A stretch of 16,719 nucleotides of DNA from an uncultured Clostridia bacterium (GTDB taxonomy: Bacteria; Bacillota; Clostridia; Oscillospirales; Acutalibacteraceae): contig CANQIG010000015.1 in assembly GCA_947623765.1 (NCBI GenBank), forward strand, positions 1-16,719, in the 5' to 3' direction. The position numbers and the translations under genes were made by a program. The notes below the pieces were generated by a model that was not told where the DNA came from, did no database searches, and worked only from the letters and a program-made list of their open reading frames with translations. Each line of letters starts with the position of its first letter. The stretch's first letter is position 1. Of this stretch, positions 12,959 to 16,719 are shown piece after piece.

Positions 12959-13702
12959 GGGGTTTCAAGGGGGCTTTGCCCCCTTGAAACCCCTTTAAGG
13001 TCGAGCCCGAGGGGCTTTGCCCCCTCGACCCCTTTAAGGTCGCGCTTTTCTGAAGAAAAGCGCCCGAAAAACTTCGACGTGTCTCAACCAGGGGCGAATG
13101 CGTGAACTTCTCTGCGCTACTCCAACGCGGGCAGCAGGGACTGTTCTTACTTCGCACCCTGCGCCGCGCCAGCGGCGGTTCTCGACGAAACAGGCTTTGC
13201 CTGCGTCGGGCGTCTTTGACGCCCGAAAGGGAACTCCCGGCGAGGGTTCCCTTTCGCGTAATCGTCCCCGCAGGGGACGATTACGGCGACCCTCCTGCGC
13301 TTTTGGAGTATAAAGGTTTCGCGGCTTGCGAGCCGCGCCGAGGGGCGCTGCCCCTCGACCCTGCCGCCTTTGAAAATGCGCAGGCAGAGCCTGTGTCGTT
13401 CGTCCTACGTAGGCTTGCAGAAACCGGAAGCAAATCTACCACACCAGCCCAGCTTCCTGCGCGGGTGGACCGCTTCCCAAACCCTTAAACGGAAGTTCGA
13501 GAAGCGAACGACCAGCGCGACGAAACGGCCTCTGGCCGCGGAGGCGAGCGAATCGTCTTAACTACGGTAAAAAACGCGGGGCTATGCTTCCCGTCTTCAC
13601 CGGCGAAGTTCGCGCAGCGAACGACAACGCGACGTAAAAGTTCTTTTGCCTACTTTTCTTTCAAGAAAAGTAGGGGCCTACCTTTTCTTCAGAAAAGGTA
13701 GG
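12959..13702 (+). repeat. Composite palindrome-rich element, long copy (between regulator and GH3 gene)
   Basis: This fills most of the 853-bp gap between the regulator's frame and the GH3 gene; I see no convincing gene. It starts with a perfect 16-bp stem with TTT loop (12959-12993), then the left core shared with 8277-8334 (13009-13065). The interior is a chain of perfect short-loop hairpins: 13206-13226 (TTT loop), 13226-13254, 13258-13284 (12-bp stem, GCA loop), 13320-13337, 13340-13356 (GCT loop) and 13381-13393. The right core shared with 8533-8636 is at about 13574-13674, ending in a 12-bp stem (13649-13674). It is followed by a further 12-bp stem with arm CCTACCTTTTCT (13677-13702). 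A degenerate extra copy of the GAAGTTCG...AGCGAACGAC motif lies near 13492-13521. Confidence 0.75.
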
Positions 13703-13731
13703 TAGACAAAGGAAAGAAAAAATGGTATAAT
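13703..13731 (+). promoter_or_regulatory. Sigma-A promoter of the GH3 gene
   Basis: TAGACA (13703-13708), a 17-bp spacer and TATAAT (13726-13731) with a TGn extension (TGGTATAAT). The -35 box begins on the base after the last hairpin of the palindrome element. Transcription would begin near 13738; the short leader carries a CGCGGG/CCCGCG hairpin at 13745-13759. Confidence 0.82.
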
Positions 13732-13780
13732 TTTCACAAAGAGGCGCGGGGGACCCGCGTGAAGAAAGCGAGAGGATCAG

Positions 13781-16009
13781 ATGAAAACGGAAAAGACCGT
13801 GCGGGACGGCATCTGCCGCCTGACGCAGGAAAACGGAAAGACGCTCGCGTGGGCCGAGGGCACCGGCGTGGACGTCATCGAGAAGGACGGGCTGTACTTC
13901 AAGGACCTCGCGAAGACGGGGGAGCTGCTGCCGTATGAGGACTGGCGGCTGCCGGCGGAGGCGCGCGCGGAGGACCTTGCGAAGCGGCTGACGCTCGAGG
14001 AGATCGCCGGGCTGATGCTCTATTCGCCGCACCAGGCGGTGCCGCCCGCACCGTTCGGGCCGTTCGGCGGGACGTACGGTGGGAAGCAGTTCGCGGACGC
14101 GAACGTGGAGCCGTGGGCGCTCTCCGACCAGCAGAACGAGTTCATGGACAAGGAGCACATCCGGCACATCCTGCTCACGACGGTGCAGAACGCGGAGGTC
14201 TCCGCGAAGTGGTCGAACGCGCTGCAGAAGAAGGCGGAGACCGCGCGCCTCGGCATCCCGGTGAACCTCTCCTCCGACCCGAGAAACGGCGCGAAGGGCT
14301 CCGGCATCGGCGCGGAGTTCAAGAACGCGGGGACGGACGTCAGCAAATGGCCGGAGGGCGTCGGCTTCGCTGCGACATTCGATCCGGCGGTCGTGAAGCA
14401 GTTCGCGGAGGACGCCTCGAAGGAATATCGCGCGCTCGGCATCACGACGGCGCTCGGCCCGCAGATCGACCTTTGCACCGAACCGCGCTGGATGCGCTTC
14501 GTCGACACGCTCGGCGAGAATCTCGAGATGTCGAAGAAGTTCGTCAAGGCGTACTGCGACGGGATGCAGACGACCGAAAACGAGGAGACCGGCTGGGGGA
14601 AGGACTCCGTCAACACGATGGTCAAGCACTGGCCGGGCGGCGGCACCGGCGAGGGCGGCCGCGACGCGCACTACGCGTTCGGCGAGTACGCCGTGTACCC
14701 GGGGAACAACTCCGAGGAGCACCGCAAGCCGTTCACCGAGGCCGCGTTCCGGCTCGACGGCCCGACGGGCTGCGCGTCGGCGGTCATGCCGTACTACACC
14801 GTCTCGTGGGGACTGGACGTGAAGAACCACAAGAACGTCGGCAACTCGTACAGCGAATACCTCATCAAGGACCTGCTCCGCGAGAAGTACGCGTTCCCGG
14901 GCGTCGTTTGCACCGACTGGGGCATCACCGCGGACCCCTCCCCGGAAATGGACGCGTTCGCGAGCCGCTGCTACAATATGGAGAACATGACCGAGCCGGA
15001 GCGGATGCTCGTCGCGATCATGAACGGCGTCGACCAGTTCGGCGGGAACGACAAGTCCGGGCCGATCCTCGAGGCGTACCGCATCGGCTGCGAGAAGTAC
15101 GGCGAAGCGGTCATGCGCGAGCGCTTTGAACTCTCCGCGAAGCGCCTGCTGACGAACATCGTCCGCTGCGGGCTGCTGGAGGACCCGTACCTCGACCCGG
15201 CGGAATCCGCGAAGGTCGTCGGGAACGGGGACTTCGTGCGCCACGGCTATGAGGCGCAGCTGCGCTCCGTCGTGCTGCTCAAGAACCGGAACAACGCGCT
15301 GCCGCTCAGGAAGGGCCTCAAGATCTATGTCCCGGAGCGGAAGATCCGCGCGATGAAGGCGTTCTTCCGGGGCGAGATCCCGGCGCACAACGAGGACCCG
15401 GTGGAGGACGCGCTGATCGCGAAGTACGGCACGCGCGTCAAGACGCCCGAGGAGGCGGACGTCGCGATCGTCTTCATCGAGAGCCCGAGCTGCAACGCGT
15501 ATTCGACCGAGGACGTCGCAAAGGGCGGCAACGGGTATCTCCCGATCACGCTGCAGTACCGGCCCTACACGGCGGACACCGCGCGCGAGGTCTCGATCGC
15601 CGGCGGCGACTGGCGCGAGAGCTTCACGAACCGCAGCTACCGCGGCAAGACGAACACCGCCTACAACGAGGCCGACCTCGACAACATCCTCGACGCGCGC
15701 CGCGCGATGGGCGGTAAGCCCGTGATCGTCTGCGCGCAGCTCAACAACCCGACCGTCGTGAAGGAGTTCGAGCGCGAGGTCGACGGGCTCATCGTGGAGT
15801 TCGGCGTCTCGCGCGAGGCCGTGCTCGACGTCGTGTTCGGCGCGTTCGAGCCGACGGGCCGCCTGCCGATCCAGATGCCGAAGGACATGGAGACCGTCGA
15901 GGCGCAGTGCGAGGACAAGGCCCTCGACATGGAGCCGCACGTCGATGAGATGGGCAACGCCTACGACTACGGCTTCGGGCTGAACTTCTCCGGGAAGATC
16001 GAGGGCTGA
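13781..16009 (+). CDS. Glycoside hydrolase family 3 protein (beta-glucosidase-like)
   Basis: A 742-aa retaining glycosidase of family 3; the usual activity is exo-acting beta-glucosidase, but the exact sugar cannot be told. The N-terminal TIM-barrel domain holds LSSDPRNG (163-170), the conserved Lys282-His283 pair (VKHWPGGG) and the nucleophile Asp379 in VVCTDWG. The second, alpha/beta sandwich domain begins near residue 495 (RSVVLLKNRNNALPL) and ends with the typical GRLPIQMP near 700. There is no signal peptide or membrane anchor, so it should be cytoplasmic, acting on imported oligosaccharides or glycosides. No C-terminal fibronectin-like domain is evident. The start ATG (13781) has GAGAGGA just upstream. 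It is a single-gene unit with its own promoter; no transporter is adjacent. Confidence 0.92.
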   Translation: MKTEKTVRDGICRLTQENGKTLAWAEGTGVDVIEKDGLYFKDLAKTGELLPYEDWRLPAEARAEDLAKRLTLEEIAGLMLYSPHQAVPPAPFGPFGGTYGGKQFADANVEPWALSDQQNEFMDKEHIRHILLTTVQNAEVSAKWSNALQKKAETARLGIPVNLSSDPRNGAKGSGIGAEFKNAGTDVSKWPEGVGFAATFDPAVVKQFAEDASKEYRALGITTALGPQIDLCTEPRWMRFVDTLGENLEMSKKFVKAYCDGMQTTENEETGWGKDSVNTMVKHWPGGGTGEGGRDAHYAFGEYAVYPGNNSEEHRKPFTEAAFRLDGPTGCASAVMPYYTVSWGLDVKNHKNVGNSYSEYLIKDLLREKYAFPGVVCTDWGITADPSPEMDAFASRCYNMENMTEPERMLVAIMNGVDQFGGNDKSGPILEAYRIGCEKYGEAVMRERFELSAKRLLTNIVRCGLLEDPYLDPAESAKVVGNGDFVRHGYEAQLRSVVLLKNRNNALPLRKGLKIYVPERKIRAMKAFFRGEIPAHNEDPVEDALIAKYGTRVKTPEEADVAIVFIESPSCNAYSTEDVAKGGNGYLPITLQYRPYTADTAREVSIAGGDWRESFTNRSYRGKTNTAYNEADLDNILDARRAMGGKPVIVCAQLNNPTVVKEFEREVDGLIVEFGVSREAVLDVVFGAFEPTGRLPIQMPKDMETVEAQCEDKALDMEPHVDEMGNAYDYGFGLNFSGKIEG

Positions 16010-16069
16010 ACTGGTTTTTCCTGAAAGCAAAAACGCAGCGCTGAAAATGCGCCGCAGGGATCCTGTATC

Positions 16070-16103
16070 ATCAAACTTCTCCGGGTTTCCGGGGAAGTTT
16101 GAT
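16070..16103 (+). other. Strong hairpin downstream of the GH3 gene
   Basis: A 15-bp stem (arm ATCAAACTTCTCCGG, one T/G pair) with a GTTT loop, starting 61 bp after the GH3 stop. No T-tract follows, so it is either an mRNA 3'-end stabiliser or an atypical terminator. Confidence 0.5.
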
Positions 16104-16351
16104 TATGGGGCCTGTCCGCGGGCCGAACGCGAAAACCGCCGGCAAGCTTTCACTTTGTGCTGTGAGACGCAGTATCCTTCGGGCAGAAAGAGGCAGGGCT
16201 TGGGAGGACGGCAAAACGTGTAACGGCGGATACCGTGTGCATCCAAAGCCCAGCGGATCTCGCACCGCGTCGGTATTCAAAGCGGAGGACGCGGCCGTCT
16301 AAACGGTTAAAAAACAAAATATATTCGGATGATTCAAAGGAGAGGGACCGC
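16104..16351 (+). other. Noncoding stretch before the lipoprotein, possible structured RNA
   Basis: With 16010-16103 this makes a 342-bp gap without a recognisable gene. Several pairings can be drawn: TGTGAGA (16161-16167) with TCTCGCA (16258-16264) enclosing GGGCTTGG (16196-16203) with CCAAAGCCC (16243-16251); then CCGCGTC (16265-16271) with GACGCGG (16288-16294). A short frame at 16099-16302 matches nothing I recognise. The promoter of the next gene was not clearly found; TATATT near 16320 is a weak -10 candidate. Confidence 0.3.
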
Positions 16352-16693
16352 ATGAAAAAGGGGATCGCGTTGGTTTTGGCAGCGGCGGTCATGCTGGCGC
16401 TCGCCGGATGCGGCGGGAGGAGCATGGACGAGATCATCGCGCACGAGCCGAGCATCGTCGGCACGGTCGAAGAGGCGCGGGAACGTTCGATCTTGGTCGC
16501 GAACGGGACCGGGGAATACTGGGTCTCGCTGGATGTGGAGAACAAAGACAGCATGACGCATTTCCGCGTCGGGGACGAAGTCGTCGTGTACTATGACGGC
16601 AATGTCGCGGAAAGCGACGCGATGCAGATCCAGACCGTGTATGCGATCACGCTGCGCACGCCCGCAGACCGGGCTGAAAGCGGGCTGCCCTGA
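16352..16693 (+). CDS. Small DUF3221-like lipoprotein
   Basis: A 113-aa secreted lipoprotein. An N-terminal signal peptide (MKKGIALVLAAAVMLALAGC) ends in the lipobox LAGC with Cys20 as the lipidated residue, so the mature protein should sit on the outer face of the membrane. The mature part resembles DUF3221: an IVGTVEEA strand, SILVANGTGEYWVSL, then FRVGDEVVVYYDG, an OB-fold-like pattern. The function of DUF3221 is unknown. The start ATG (16352) has AAGGAGAGGG about 7-12 nt upstream; a longer in-frame start at 16235 would bury the signal peptide and is rejected. It is followed by only 26 bp of window. Confidence 0.8.
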   Translation: MKKGIALVLAAAVMLALAGCGGRSMDEIIAHEPSIVGTVEEARERSILVANGTGEYWVSLDVENKDSMTHFRVGDEVVVYYDGNVAESDAMQIQTVYAITLRTPADRAESGLP

Positions 16694-16719
16694 CTTTCGG
16701 CGGCAAGGCGGTGATCGTC

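Noticed and set aside
13102..13488. Open frames inside the long palindrome element
   Set aside because: They run through several perfect hairpins, lack family resemblance and good ribosome binding sites, and are not shared with the short copy.
12959..13702. CRISPR array
   Set aside because: The repeats are palindromes of differing sequence and length without regular spacers. No cas gene is present.
13661..16030. 789-codon open frame on the minus strand opposite the GH3 gene
   Set aside because: It mirrors the GH3 gene, has no family signature and is rich in Arg, Val, Leu and His as expected from GC-rich antisense. It arises from codon bias.
16099..16302. 67-codon plus-strand frame before the lipoprotein
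   Set aside because: No recognised family, no convincing ribosome binding site, and the DNA folds into hairpins. Kept only as part of the noncoding stretch.
1..16719. tRNA or rRNA genes
   Set aside because: No cloverleaf with a TTC-type loop and no rRNA-like stretch was seen by eye. A tRNAscan-SE run would settle this.
16694..16719. Possible start of another gene at the right edge
   Set aside because: Only 26 bases remain after the lipoprotein stop. A GTG is present, but nothing supports a gene.

Overview
The window (16.7 kb, GC-rich) most likely comes from an endospore-forming, anaerobic member of the Clostridia with high GC content. It carries two sporulation genes of the yqfC/yqfD type, a ylbJ-type sporulation membrane protein, and a complete [FeFe]-hydrogenase maturation set (hydE, hydG, hydF). 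Strong Shine-Dalgarno sites and several TTG/GTG starts fit a Gram-positive host. High GC opens long antisense frames almost everywhere; these were treated as shadows. The genus cannot be read from the sequence.

Layout. (1) Positions 1-4083, minus strand, hold the conserved Firmicute cluster yqfC - yqfD - phoH - ybeY - dgkA - era, with era cut by the window edge. Between yqfC and yqfD sits an 80-codon, still open, internally deleted tandem copy of the 5' end of yqfD. (2) ylbJ runs divergently on the plus strand (4182-5267). (3) 5303-9861 is a hydrogenase-maturation operon: a sigma-A promoter, a 120-nt leader with a clear attenuator-type terminator, a TM1266-type regulator, then hydE, hydG and hydF. 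No hydrogenase structural gene (hydA) is present. A 360-bp palindrome-rich repeat sits between hydG and hydF. (4) 10047-11969 is a two-gene unit with a perfect-consensus promoter and a structured leader, encoding an M20 (peptidase T-like) metallopeptidase and an orphan C39-like papain-fold protein, closed by a bidirectional terminator. (5) 12022-12870, minus strand, is an AraC/GyrI-like regulator. (6) 12959-13702 is a second, longer copy of the palindrome-rich element. (7) 13781-16009 encodes a family 3 glycoside hydrolase, read divergently from the regulator. (8) 16352-16693 encodes a small DUF3221-like lipoprotein behind a 340-bp noncoding stretch with several hairpins.

Most genes belong to known families. 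The parts that standard annotation would miss are: the two-copy composite palindrome element, whose terminal hairpin shows a compensatory base-pair change between copies; the mosaic yqfD remnant, which keeps both ATGA stop/start couplings; the hydrogenase-maturation leader, with its C(UUCG)G terminator and two competing partners for its 5' end; and the repeat-bearing, hairpin-rich region in front of the M20/C39 peptidase pair.
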